A DNA stretch of 64,000 nt, taken from positions 1 to 64,000 of the forward strand of contig NZ_QCZK02000057.1 in the NCBI RefSeq assembly GCF_003347595.2. Direction: 5' to 3'. Below, piece after piece: positions 15,992-24,240 of the stretch. Origin of the DNA: Botryobacter ruber (GTDB lineage: Bacteria > Bacteroidota > Bacteroidia > Cytophagales > Hymenobacteraceae). The notes under the pieces were generated by a model. It did not search any database and was not told where the DNA came from. It saw only the letters and a program-made list of their open reading frames with translations. Position 1 is the first letter of the stretch, and every line of letters begins with the position of its first letter. Made by a program: the position numbers and the translations under genes.

Positions 15992-16486
15992 ATGGCTGAT
16001 ATCTTAGGTACTTATCCGCTGGTAGGCTTTCATTTTATCGTGGCCTTTGAACTGTTCCCGCAGTTGCCGCATGATTTCCGCTTTCAGGAAGTCAGTGGAT
16101 TGTCGGTGGATGTGGAGATGGAGTCGTTCCGGGAAGGCGGGCAGAACCGGTTTGAGCACCAGTTACCGGTAAAAACCCGGTACTCGGATATCACCCTGAA
16201 GCGTGGCATGTTTGAGCTTCCGTCCGGTATCATGGCCTGGTGCATCAACGGGGTTCAGAACTTTATCTTTCAGCCCACCAACCTGCTCATAACCATGCTC
16301 AACGACCAGCATATTCCGGTTCAGAACTGGTATGTGGTAAACGCCATTCCCAAGCGGGTGGAGTTTGCTACCCTGAATGCCGAGCAAAGCCAGGTGGCTA
16401 TCGAAACGCTGGTGCTGAGCTATAACTATTTCAACATCCTGAACGCTTCTACTGCCCTGGCAGCGGGGATGAATGCCCTGGGGTAG
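15992..16486 (+). CDS. eCIS inner tube protein 2 (Afp5-like initiator)
   Basis: The 164-residue protein is a paralogue of the first tube protein. It shares the pattern VGFHFIVAFELFP, FQEVSGLSVDVEMESFREGG, DITLKRGMFELPSGIMAW and VAIETLVLSYNYF. In Afp and PVC the second, longer tube protein forms the ring where the tube joins the spike and baseplate. The divergence from gene 1 and the extra C-terminal tail (ASTALAAGMNALG) fit that. The gap that follows is filled with repeats. Confidence 0.92.
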   Translation: MADILGTYPLVGFHFIVAFELFPQLPHDFRFQEVSGLSVDVEMESFREGGQNRFEHQLPVKTRYSDITLKRGMFELPSGIMAWCINGVQNFIFQPTNLLITMLNDQHIPVQNWYVVNAIPKRVEFATLNAEQSQVAIETLVLSYNYFNILNASTALAAGMNALG

Positions 16487-16497
16487 GCCAAAATTTT

Positions 16498-16631
16498 GCT
16501 AGTGCGAGCTTGTAGCTCGTACTTACATGCCACGATGTAAAGCATTATGTCTTGTTTTGTATTGCTGATGAAGGTAGAAATGCAGCAATTTACATGGGAA
16601 ATGAAAGTACGAGCTACAAGCTCGCACTAGC
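16498..16631. repeat. MITE/REP-like element with 27-bp inverted ends
   Basis: GCTAGTGCGAGCTTGTAGCT at 16498 and its exact complement ending GCTCGCACTAGC at 16631 bound a ~134-bp element; the inverted ends are 27 bp. The inside carries a second partly inverted stretch (TTACATGCC and TTTACATGG). No ORF is seen. It resembles the non-autonomous REP elements linked to IS200-type transposases in Bacteroidota, judged from the terminal sequence only. Confidence 0.7.
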
Positions 16632-16718
16632 GCACCCGTTTCAGATTTTTCCCTACAGATTAGCCCTGAAGCAAGTCCGGGACCCAATGCCGTCAACTTA
16701 TGCACAAATTACACATTT

Positions 16719-16828
16719 TGTCATTTCGAACGCAGAGAGAAATCTGGTATTGAAAGGTAAATGTATCAGATTTCTCAGAGCTTCGCTCGCACCCTTCGGC
16801 TCTCGCCTTGGGTGTAGTCGAAATGACA
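16719..16828. repeat. Second inverted-repeat element (TGTCATTTCGA ends)
   Basis: TGTCATTTCGA at 16719-16729 is matched by its complement TCGAAATGACA at 16818-16828, with further pairing inside (AGAGAAATCTG and CAGATTTCTC). Elements of this kind with the TGTCATTTCGAAC end are common in Bacteroidota genomes. It lies 87 bases after the first element, within the eCIS array. Confidence 0.7.
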
Positions 16829-16870
16829 GGATAGCTTAAGATGACAGCATTGGACTAGCAGCCCTAATTC

Positions 16871-16904
16871 CAGGCAGCAGTGGCAATGGTGGGAGGTGCA
16901 GCTG
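16871..16904 (-). repeat. R1 repeat, inverted
   Basis: CAGGCAGCAGTGGCAATGG then TGGGAGGTGCAGCTG is the reverse complement form of the R1 core, 20 bases before the DUF5908 start codon. Confidence 0.6.
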
Positions 16905-16923
16905 ATTTTTAACCTGATAAAAT

Positions 16924-17094
16924 ATGCCGATAGAAATAAAAGAACTTCACATTAAAGCTTCGGTCGTGGAGCGGAAGGGGGATGCCGGTGCGCAGCAGCT
17001 TCCTGCTTATGAGCTGGAGAAAATAAAAAACGAACTCATCCGGGCCTGTGTGCAGGAGGTGCTGCAGGTGCTGGAAGATAAAAAAGAACGCTGA
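16924..17094 (+). CDS. eCIS small DUF5908 protein
   Basis: This 56-residue ORF begins MPIEIKELHIKASVVERKGD and has a C-terminal helix LEKIKNELIRACVQEVLQVL. The MPIEIxELxIKA start is the hallmark of DUF5908, a family of tiny proteins found in eCIS clusters between the tube and LysM genes. Its TGA overlaps the ATG of the LysM gene by one base (TGATG), so the two are translationally coupled. The role is unknown, though coupling and small size suggest a chaperone or a minor baseplate part. Confidence 0.8.
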   Translation: MPIEIKELHIKASVVERKGDAGAQQLPAYELEKIKNELIRACVQEVLQVLEDKKER

Positions 17095-17804
17095 TGATAC
17101 CACTGGGCAAAGTTGAGAAGATGCAGATTCAGGCTTTCACCGATGCCACGGCAGCCCGAACACCTGTCACAGAACCTTATTCTTTCCAGGTAAACCCCTC
17201 CACCTACAGCGAGCGCTTTGTGGTGCAGTACGCCCAGGAGCAGGCGCCCGGTAACAGTGGCGCAGAACAGGTATACCAGGGGCAGACGCCGGAGGAATGG
17301 GAATTCGAACTGCTGCTGGATGGTACGGGCGTGATAAAAGAAGCCAATGCCTTAAGTATATCGCTGCTGGGCGCTGTAAAGCCGATGGTAGTGATGGATG
17401 AGGTGAGAAAGCTGAAAGCCGCCACCGTAGAGGTGCAGGGAGATACACACCGCAACGCGTACCTGGTTGTGTCGTGGGGGGAGCGGGATATTTTTAAGGG
17501 AAGCCTGGTGTCGCTCGATTTAAACTACAAGCTTTTTGCACCGGATGGTACGCCGCTCCGGGTAATAGCCAAAGTAAAGCTGCGGGCCTGGGTGAGCGAC
17601 GAAGAACGGGTGCGCGCGGAGGGGAAGCAGTCGCCTGATATTACCCATGAACGGATTTTTAAAGCCAGCGACACTTTTTCCCTCATGACCTACCGCATCT
17701 ACGACGACCCCCGCTATTACCTGGATGTAGCGAAGGCAAACAACCTGAACAGCTTCCGGAAAATACCGGTTGGCACTAAACTCCGATTTCCACCCATCAA
17801 GTAA
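17094..17804 (+). CDS. eCIS LysM-containing baseplate hub protein (Afp7-like)
   Basis: The 236-residue protein matches the Afp7/Pvc7 family. It has an N-terminal tube-adaptor domain (EPYSFQVNPSTYSERFVVQY, then EEWEFELLLDGTG) and ends with a LysM-like module at about residues 190-236 (DTFSLMTYRIYDDPRYYLDV and NNLNSFRKIPVGTKLRFPP). In assembled particles it clamps the tube initiator to the spike inside the baseplate. It overlaps DUF5908 by one base and is followed 2 bases later by the spike gene. Confidence 0.93.
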   Translation: MIPLGKVEKMQIQAFTDATAARTPVTEPYSFQVNPSTYSERFVVQYAQEQAPGNSGAEQVYQGQTPEEWEFELLLDGTGVIKEANALSISLLGAVKPMVVMDEVRKLKAATVEVQGDTHRNAYLVVSWGERDIFKGSLVSLDLNYKLFAPDGTPLRVIAKVKLRAWVSDEERVRAEGKQSPDITHERIFKASDTFSLMTYRIYDDPRYYLDVAKANNLNSFRKIPVGTKLRFPPIK

Positions 17805-17806
17805 TT

Positions 17807-19597
17807 ATGACTGCACCCAGAACCATACCCACCACCCGCCCTTCTGACCTGGTAACGTTTGCTATTTTAGTGGACGGCGAAGCGCTGTCTGCCACCATCC
17901 AGGTAAAGAGCATCAGTGTGCACCGGGAGGTAAACAAGGTGCCGTTTGCGCGTATCCGGATAGTGGATGGCGACCCCGCCAGGGAGGATTTTCCGGTCAG
18001 TAACGAGGCCTATTTTACACCGGGAAAGGAAATAGAAATCAGGCTCGGGTACCGGAGCGACAATGTGCCTGTTTTTAAAGGCATCATCACGCACCATGCC
18101 AACAAAATCTCTTTCCGGAGTGCAGAGCTGCAGGTAGAGTGCAAGGACAAGGCTGTGAAGCTGACGCTCGGAAGAAAAAGCAAGCATTATGAAAACGTTA
18201 CCGACAGTGATATTGCCGAAGAAATAATTGACAAATACGGGCTTGAAAAAGAGGTGGAAGCTACGCCTGTCCAGCACAAGGATGTCATCCAGTTCAACAC
18301 TTCCGACTGGGATTTCATGCTGTCACGGTTGGACGTGATGGGACGCATCTGCACCGTGGAAGACGGTAAAATAATTCTGAAAAAGCCTGACCTGGGGGCA
18401 GCTTCTGTACTGGATGTGTTGTACGGCGCCACCATCCTGGACTACCAGGCCGAAATAGACTCCCGCACCCAGCTAAATGAAGTACTTTCCAGAACCTGGG
18501 ACTACAGCAGCCAGGAAGTAGCGGAAGACACTGCCGACATACCGGATGTTCCTGAAACCGGAAACCTGTCACCAACCGAACTGGCAGCGGTACTTGGCCT
18601 GGAGTCTTACCAGTTAATACATGCAGGCCGGCTAACAAGCGGAAAACTGAAGGAATGGGCTAATGCCCGCATGCTCCGGAGCCGCCTGGCCAAAGTGAAA
18701 GGAACCGTCAAATGCAAGGGCTTTCCGGATGTAAAGCCGGGAAGCATCATATCGCTGAACGGCGTAGGAGAGCGCTTCAACGGACCCGTGTTTGTCGCCG
18801 CAGTCAGGCAGCAGTATAGCAGCGGCAGCTGGACAACAGAAATAGAATTCGGGTTGCCGGATACCTGGTTTGCCGAAAGCATCAATCCTTACCATTTATC
18901 CGCCCAGTCCGGGTTCATGCCGTCGGTGCAGGGTTTACAGATAGGCGTAGTGACCGATTTGGAAGACCCGGAAGGGGAGCACCGGGTAAAGGTACGCCTG
19001 CCGGTGGTGAGTATGGCGGAAGAAGGCATCTGGATGCGTATTGCCACGCTGGATGCCGGCAACAACCGCGGAACCTTTTTCAGACCGGAAAAAGATGACG
19101 AGGTGATTGTGGGGTTTATTCAGAACGACCCCGATAATCCGGTTATCCTGGGCATGTTGCACAGCAGCGCCCTGCCGCCGCCGCTTACCCCTTCGAATGA
19201 TAACCATGAAAAGGGCTACATCAGCCGCTCGGAAATTAAAATGATTTTCAACGACGACGAAAAATCCTATGTGCTGGAAACACCCGGCGGAAAGAAAATC
19301 ACTCTGAACGATGAGGCAGGACTGGTGCAGGTAGAAGACGAAAACGGAAACATGGTTAAAATGGAAGCTTCCGGTGTAACGCTAGAAAGTGCAGGCTCCT
19401 TAACAATAAAAGCAGCAACAGACATTACGCTGGCCGCTGTGAACATCAGCCTTTCGCCTTCCTCGCAGTTTTCTGTTTCGGCAGCTGGTTCCGAGATCAA
19501 GGCAGGAGCTGGTAGCGCAGAATTTAAAAGTGCTACGGTGAAGGTAGAGGGGAGCGGTCTGGCGGAGATAAAAGGAGGATTGGTAAAGATTAACTAA
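17807..19597 (+). CDS. eCIS central spike protein (VgrG/gp27-gp5-like, Afp8)
   Basis: The 596-residue protein combines a gp27-like hub (about residues 1-360, FARIRIVDGDPAREDFPVSN, EIRLGYRSDNVPVFKGIITH), an OB-fold (about 370-470, VTDLEDPEGEHRVKVRLPVV, GFIQNDPDNPVILGML) and a gp5-type beta-helix needle with repeating SLTIKAATDITLAAVNISL-like strands to the end. It trimerises to form the spike under the tube. No effector domain is fused at the C terminus, which ends GGLVKIN. The PAAR tip follows 11 bases later. Confidence 0.95.
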   Translation: MTAPRTIPTTRPSDLVTFAILVDGEALSATIQVKSISVHREVNKVPFARIRIVDGDPAREDFPVSNEAYFTPGKEIEIRLGYRSDNVPVFKGIITHHANKISFRSAELQVECKDKAVKLTLGRKSKHYENVTDSDIAEEIIDKYGLEKEVEATPVQHKDVIQFNTSDWDFMLSRLDVMGRICTVEDGKIILKKPDLGAASVLDVLYGATILDYQAEIDSRTQLNEVLSRTWDYSSQEVAEDTADIPDVPETGNLSPTELAAVLGLESYQLIHAGRLTSGKLKEWANARMLRSRLAKVKGTVKCKGFPDVKPGSIISLNGVGERFNGPVFVAAVRQQYSSGSWTTEIEFGLPDTWFAESINPYHLSAQSGFMPSVQGLQIGVVTDLEDPEGEHRVKVRLPVVSMAEEGIWMRIATLDAGNNRGTFFRPEKDDEVIVGFIQNDPDNPVILGMLHSSALPPPLTPSNDNHEKGYISRSEIKMIFNDDEKSYVLETPGGKKITLNDEAGLVQVEDENGNMVKMEASGVTLESAGSLTIKAATDITLAAVNISLSPSSQFSVSAAGSEIKAGAGSAEFKSATVKVEGSGLAEIKGGLVKIN

Positions 19598-19608
19598 AAA
19601 GAAACGAT

Positions 19609-19902
19609 ATGCCACCTGCTGCCCGTGTTGCTGATATGCATGTATGCCCCATGGTAAATCCGGGTGGGGTGCCGCATGTGGGCGGGCCAGTTTTGCCGCC
19701 GGGCGCGGTAACAGTATTAATCGGTGGCTTGCCTGCCGCTACAGTTGGCGATATGTGCGTGTGTGTTGGACCGCCCGATACCATTATTATGGGTTCCGCT
19801 ACAGTACTTATTGGCGGTAAACCTGCTGCCCGCTTAGGTGACAGTACGGCGCATGGCGGCACTATTACCATAGGGTGTCCTACGGTGATCATTGGGGGAT
19901 GA
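19609..19902 (+). CDS. eCIS PAAR-domain spike tip
   Basis: The 97-residue protein folds as the cone that sharpens the spike. It shows the repeated PAAR pattern VLIGGLPAATVGDMCVC and VLIGGKPAARLGDSTAHGG, with His and Cys residues (DMHVCPM, CVCVG, HGG, GCP) placed to hold a metal ion at the tip. There is no extension domain, so it should carry no enzymatic payload of its own. It follows the spike gene closely. Confidence 0.95.
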   Translation: MPPAARVADMHVCPMVNPGGVPHVGGPVLPPGAVTVLIGGLPAATVGDMCVCVGPPDTIIMGSATVLIGGKPAARLGDSTAHGGTITIGCPTVIIGG

Positions 19903-19937
19903 CATGCCTTGACAGCCGCTGAACTACCTGCTGACCG

Positions 19938-19968
19938 GGCAGCAGAGGCAGTGGTGGCAGGTGCAGAA
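19938..19968 (-). repeat. R1 repeat, inverted
   Basis: AGCAGAGGCAGTGGTGGCAG then GTGCAGAACA, in the 148-bp gap between the PAAR and gp25 genes. Confidence 0.65.
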
Positions 19969-20050
19969 CACTTTTTTTACGCTAAATATGTGGAAAGTAG
20001 CTGGTGCAGAGCGCCTGGTTCGATTCCACATACTAAACCTACAAAGCGCT

Positions 20051-20458
20051 ATGAGCACTGAATCATTTTTAGGAACAGGCTGGAGCTTTCCGCCCGCTTT
20101 CGATAAGAAAACGGGTGGCGTAGAGATGTTACGTGACGAGGAGGATATTCAAAGCAGCCTCCATGTCCTGCTAACCACCCGCCTGGGGGAGCGCGTCATG
20201 CAGCCCACCTATGGGTGCAACCTGGATGAACTCGTATTCGAATCGCTTACCTCCACTTTCAAATCCTACATCCGAGACCTGGTAAAGACGGCGATTCTGT
20301 TTCATGAGCCACGCGTCAAACTGAACAAGATAGAGCTGGACGATAGCCGTGAGGTGGAAGGGGTTATTCTGATTGTGGTAGATTACACGGTTCGCACCAC
20401 CAATACACGCTTCAATTATGTGTTTCCTTATTACAAGAACGAAGGCACCGATATCTGA
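20051..20458 (+). CDS. eCIS gp25-like baseplate wedge protein (Afp9)
   Basis: The 135-residue protein is of the GPW/gp25 family, which docks the first sheath ring on the baseplate. The conserved EEDIQSSLHVLLTTRLGERV and PTYGCNLDELVFE contain the usual acidic-x-Arg pattern. The open frame extends back to 19961, but that part encodes the R1 repeat region and an unrelated sequence, so I chose the ATG at 20051 (MSTESFLGTGWSFPP), where homologues begin. The stop overlaps the next ATG by one base. Confidence 0.93.
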   Translation: MSTESFLGTGWSFPPAFDKKTGGVEMLRDEEDIQSSLHVLLTTRLGERVMQPTYGCNLDELVFESLTSTFKSYIRDLVKTAILFHEPRVKLNKIELDDSREVEGVILIVVDYTVRTTNTRFNYVFPYYKNEGTDI

Positions 20459-23400
20459 TGAACAGCAAGTGCGATAACAGGAACCCTCTGGTACGGTCGG
20501 GCGTGAACCAGTATGAGCGTGTACTGCAGGCGCTCTTACCAGGCCATGCCAGTGTGGATGAGCGCGATGACGCCGATTTAATCCTGTTTGCAAAAAATTA
20601 TGCCAGCCAGCTGAAGTACTTCAATGCAACCAATGTGGCGGAGGGAGATTGGCAGGTATTCATGCGGATGGATGTATCGGTTACGCTTGCTTCGCTGGTA
20701 AAGCTGGAGGTGGCAGGAAGCTTTGCCTATGTCAAAAAAATACTCGATGTGCTGAAGGCAACCCCCACCAGCGACGAAACTAAATTAAAGAATCACTTTA
20801 AAGTTCTCTTTGATTTTGGCTTTACCCTTACCGCACTGCTTCAGGAGTACTACCAGGACCTGCCGGCGGAGTTTGGCTTCCGTGAAATCATCAAAAACAC
20901 AATACAGTCCACGCTGCCGCCGTATTACGACCGCCTGAAAAAGTATTACGACGAAGCCATCAGCCAGGGACTGATTGACGCAGGCAGTACCTTTACCCTT
21001 GAACCAGCCCCCTTTGCTGTTCAGCTTTCCCAGGATTTTCAAGAAGCCAGCCTGGCTGCTTTCTGGACAGACGGCCCGCTGCCTGCCTTTACACCAACCT
21101 ACCATGGCGCCAGCACTTCCCTGAAAATAAAGAATACCGGCACCCATAACCTCTTTACCGGCATCTTTGACCAGTACTCCAAAACACTCACCCGCCTGGT
21201 GGCGCAGGCCCGAAAGCAGCTGGACCAGACCTTGACTTCTTTTCCGGCCCACAGTCCGCATTACGGGCTGTTTCTCACGTTTATCAAGTTGTTCAGGTAT
21301 GCGCAGGAGCATGTAAACACCTATACAAAGCGCCACCTCGACCTGTATTATAAGGAAATACTAAGCCTCCGGATGAAGGCGGCTGAGCCGGACCAGGTAC
21401 ACCTGACCTTTGAGCTGGCCAAAGGCAAAGAAAACCACCTGCTTCGGAAGAGCACTGTTTTTAAGGCCGGGAAAGACGCTGCTAACGAGGAAATATTTTA
21501 TGCTTTAACGGATGATATCGTTGTCAATACAGGTGCAGTAAAAAGCCTGAAAAGCCTTTTTGTACAGAAAAACCTGGCCCAGCAGACGCTGCAGATTTTT
21601 GCCAGCCCAATAGCCAACTCTGAAGACGGACAGGGTGCAAAACTTGCAAGTGCCGATAAAAGCTGGAAAGTATTCGGAGACGCAGAACGAACGCCAGCGC
21701 GTGTTGGCTTTGTGGTGGCCTCGCATTATTTGTACCTCCGGGAAGGCATCCGAACTATCACCTTCGATTTTCATGCCCCGGCAGGCGCACCTGTTGCCTT
21801 TACCACCGAAGACATCCGGCACAGCTTTTCCCTGCAACTGACAGGCGAAAAAGGGTGGGTAGAGGTGGTGATAGAACCTTCAAAAGTCGCGGTGCATGCC
21901 TCCAAAACGTATTTCAGCATTTCAATTATGCTGGATGGGGGAGCGCCACCAATTGTGCCTTACTCCGAAAAAATACACCAGCAGCAGTTTGCTACCACAC
22001 TTCCCCTGGCAAAATTCAGTTTGAAAAATGCCCTGGCAAAAGAAGCTGTCTGGCAATTTGAAGTCGAAAAAGTCGGTATTAAACTGCATGTTACCGGCAT
22101 CAAAGATATTGCGATTCAGAACGATGCCGGCACCCTCAGCCCCTCTAAGCCTTTTGATTTATTTGGTTCGGCGCCCCGGATAGGTTCTTCCTTTATTATC
22201 GGCAGCAAGGAAATTTTCCTGAAAACGCTCCAGCCTACCGGAAATGTAAAGGTCCAGGTGAATATCAACTGGGATAATTATTCTGAACTCTGGCGGAAAA
22301 CAGATTTTGAAGACACACATAAAGTCGACATTTACCACCTCGAAAACGCCGTCTGGAAGGAGACGCATACCAAGCGGAAGCTTTTCCATGATATTCGGCC
22401 GGATATTGAAATCCAGCAAATGACTGCCGGTGTAACGGCTGGTTCTTTTTTATCATCTGCACCTGCCACCATTCCTTCTGCTGCTTCGGCAAACGGCGCT
22501 GCACCTGCCACCTCACCCTTTGCTGCTTCGTTCATGGGTACTACAACCGGCTCTTTCCCTTTTCCGGGTGGGGGAGCAGGGGCAGGTATGGTCGGGGCAA
22601 TCATCGAAAATCCGATTCAAATCAATTTTATCCAGTCCGACACAGCTTTGCCCGTCAGTCTGCCTGCCTTGCAGGTGGAAGCGGATTACACAGCGAATGA
22701 AAATTATTCGGTCAAGTCGAAGTGGGGTTTTCTGAAAATTGAGCTGAAATCCGACTTCGGGCACAGCACCTACGCCGACCGCCTGGCCAAGGCCGCAAAA
22801 GACGCTGTTATTACCTCGGTGCAGGATGAATCGGACCCGAACAAAACGACTACCACTATTAAAATGGATAAGGTAGAAGAGCCTTTTACCCCCCAGGTAA
22901 AGGAAATCTCCCTTGACTATTCCTGCTCCACCGTACTTGATTTTGCTACCGGAGAGGAAGGTGCTTTTCTGCAACTCACGCCTTTCGGAAGTAAAGATAT
23001 GGCAACAGAAAACCCGCGTCCGCTGCTGCCGGATGTGCAGGAGGAAGGCACTTTTTACATTGGAATAGAAAATTTTACGCCGGACCAAACGCTTTCTCTT
23101 TTGTTTCAGGTAGCAGAAGGCAGTGCCGACCCGTTGCAGGTAAAGCAGGAACTGAGCTGGGCCTTTCTGGGTGAGAACAACGTATGGCAGGAATTCCAGA
23201 AGGAGGACATAGCAGATGCAACCAACGACCTGACCCAGTCCGGCATCATCCGCTTCAGTATACCGGATAAAGCTAGTGCCACCAGCAGCCTCTTCCCGGA
23301 ACAGCTCCATTGGCTTAGAGCCACCGTCAGTCAGAAAACACATGCCGTTTGCAAGCTGATTGCCGTAGTGGCCCAGGCAGCCAAAGCAGCATTTACCGAT

Positions 23401-24240
23401 TTTAAAAATACCGGCAATTACTTTAAAAACACCTTACCCGCCGGCACCATCAGCAAAATGGTTGTGAGCGACTCGGCGGTCAAGAAAATTAACCAGCCCT
23501 ATGCCTCCTTTCACGGGCGGGTTAAGGAGCAGGATAACCATTTTTATGTGCGGGTAAGCGAGCGCCTGCGGCATAAAAACCGCGCGATAACCATGTGGGA
23601 TTATGAGCGGCTAGTCCTTGAGGCTTTTCCGGCTGTTTACAAAGCCAAGTGCATCAACCACACCCACATACAGGAACAGACCTCGGGTACGCAAACCATT
23701 TTTGTAGATAACGAACGCAAGCCGGGGCATGTGCTGGTCGTGCCGATTCCGGATTTAAAAAATAAAAACGCCTTTGACCCGCTGCGCCCCTATACCAGCC
23801 TGGGCCTGCTGACGGAGATACAGAAATACCTCTACCGGCACATCTCGTCCCATGTGAACCTGGAGGTGCGGAACCCCCGGTTCGAAGAAATACAGCTGGA
23901 ATTTAAAATAAAGTACCTGACGGCAGAGAATGAGTTTTATACCAAAGAGCTGAAAAGCGAGCTGGAGAAGTTCCTGGCGCCCTGGGCCTACGACCCGCAG
24001 ACGGACATAGAGTTTGGCGGGAAAATAAGTAAAAGCGTTTTGATAGATTTTATTGAAGAGCGGCCTTATGTCGATTTTCTGAGCTGTGTTAAAATGTACC
24101 AGGTGGTGGAAGGCATCCGGTCCGCCGACCTCGACGAAGCGGTAGCCACCTCTGCGCGCTCGGTGTTTGTGTCGGTTAAATCCGATGACCCGGTGCATGC
24201 CCACCGGATTTCCTTTATAACTGAAAACTGCAATTGCTGA
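20458..24240 (+). CDS. eCIS large baseplate protein, gpJ-like (Afp11)
   Basis: The 1260-residue protein is the main baseplate wedge subunit. The C-terminal third is the baseplate J (gp6-like) region, with FHGRVKEQDNHFYVRVSERL, HKNRAITMWDYERLVLEAFP, YKAKCINHT, PDLKNKN, SLGLLTEIQKYL and DIEFGGKISKSVLIDFIEER. The N-terminal half is a large extension. At residues about 666-700 a low-complexity linker (SAPATIPSAASANGAAPATS, then Gly/Pro-rich) is encoded by two tandem R1 repeats. Its ATG overlaps the gp25 stop codon, and its stop overlaps the next ATG. It is longer than the typical Afp11. Confidence 0.9.
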   Translation: MNSKCDNRNPLVRSGVNQYERVLQALLPGHASVDERDDADLILFAKNYASQLKYFNATNVAEGDWQVFMRMDVSVTLASLVKLEVAGSFAYVKKILDVLKATPTSDETKLKNHFKVLFDFGFTLTALLQEYYQDLPAEFGFREIIKNTIQSTLPPYYDRLKKYYDEAISQGLIDAGSTFTLEPAPFAVQLSQDFQEASLAAFWTDGPLPAFTPTYHGASTSLKIKNTGTHNLFTGIFDQYSKTLTRLVAQARKQLDQTLTSFPAHSPHYGLFLTFIKLFRYAQEHVNTYTKRHLDLYYKEILSLRMKAAEPDQVHLTFELAKGKENHLLRKSTVFKAGKDAANEEIFYALTDDIVVNTGAVKSLKSLFVQKNLAQQTLQIFASPIANSEDGQGAKLASADKSWKVFGDAERTPARVGFVVASHYLYLREGIRTITFDFHAPAGAPVAFTTEDIRHSFSLQLTGEKGWVEVVIEPSKVAVHASKTYFSISIMLDGGAPPIVPYSEKIHQQQFATTLPLAKFSLKNALAKEAVWQFEVEKVGIKLHVTGIKDIAIQNDAGTLSPSKPFDLFGSAPRIGSSFIIGSKEIFLKTLQPTGNVKVQVNINWDNYSELWRKTDFEDTHKVDIYHLENAVWKETHTKRKLFHDIRPDIEIQQMTAGVTAGSFLSSAPATIPSAASANGAAPATSPFAASFMGTTTGSFPFPGGGAGAGMVGAIIENPIQINFIQSDTALPVSLPALQVEADYTANENYSVKSKWGFLKIELKSDFGHSTYADRLAKAAKDAVITSVQDESDPNKTTTTIKMDKVEEPFTPQVKEISLDYSCSTVLDFATGEEGAFLQLTPFGSKDMATENPRPLLPDVQEEGTFYIGIENFTPDQTLSLLFQVAEGSADPLQVKQELSWAFLGENNVWQEFQKEDIADATNDLTQSGIIRFSIPDKASATSSLFPEQLHWLRATVSQKTHAVCKLIAVVAQAAKAAFTDFKNTGNYFKNTLPAGTISKMVVSDSAVKKINQPYASFHGRVKEQDNHFYVRVSERLRHKNRAITMWDYERLVLEAFPAVYKAKCINHTHIQEQTSGTQTIFVDNERKPGHVLVVPIPDLKNKNAFDPLRPYTSLGLLTEIQKYLYRHISSHVNLEVRNPRFEEIQLEFKIKYLTAENEFYTKELKSELEKFLAPWAYDPQTDIEFGGKISKSVLIDFIEERPYVDFLSCVKMYQVVEGIRSADLDEAVATSARSVFVSVKSDDPVHAHRISFITENCNC
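22454..22530 (+). repeat. Two R1 repeats in frame inside the gpJ-like gene
   Basis: TCTGCACCTGCCACCATTCC (from 22454) and GCTGCACCTGCCACCTCACC (from 22498) are direct copies, 42 bases apart. Each encodes an APAT-containing stretch in the linker of the baseplate protein. Confidence 0.7.

Noticed and set aside
19961..20050. N-terminal extension of the gp25 gene
   Set aside because: It begins within an R1 repeat and has no family match; homologues start at the ATG at 20051.
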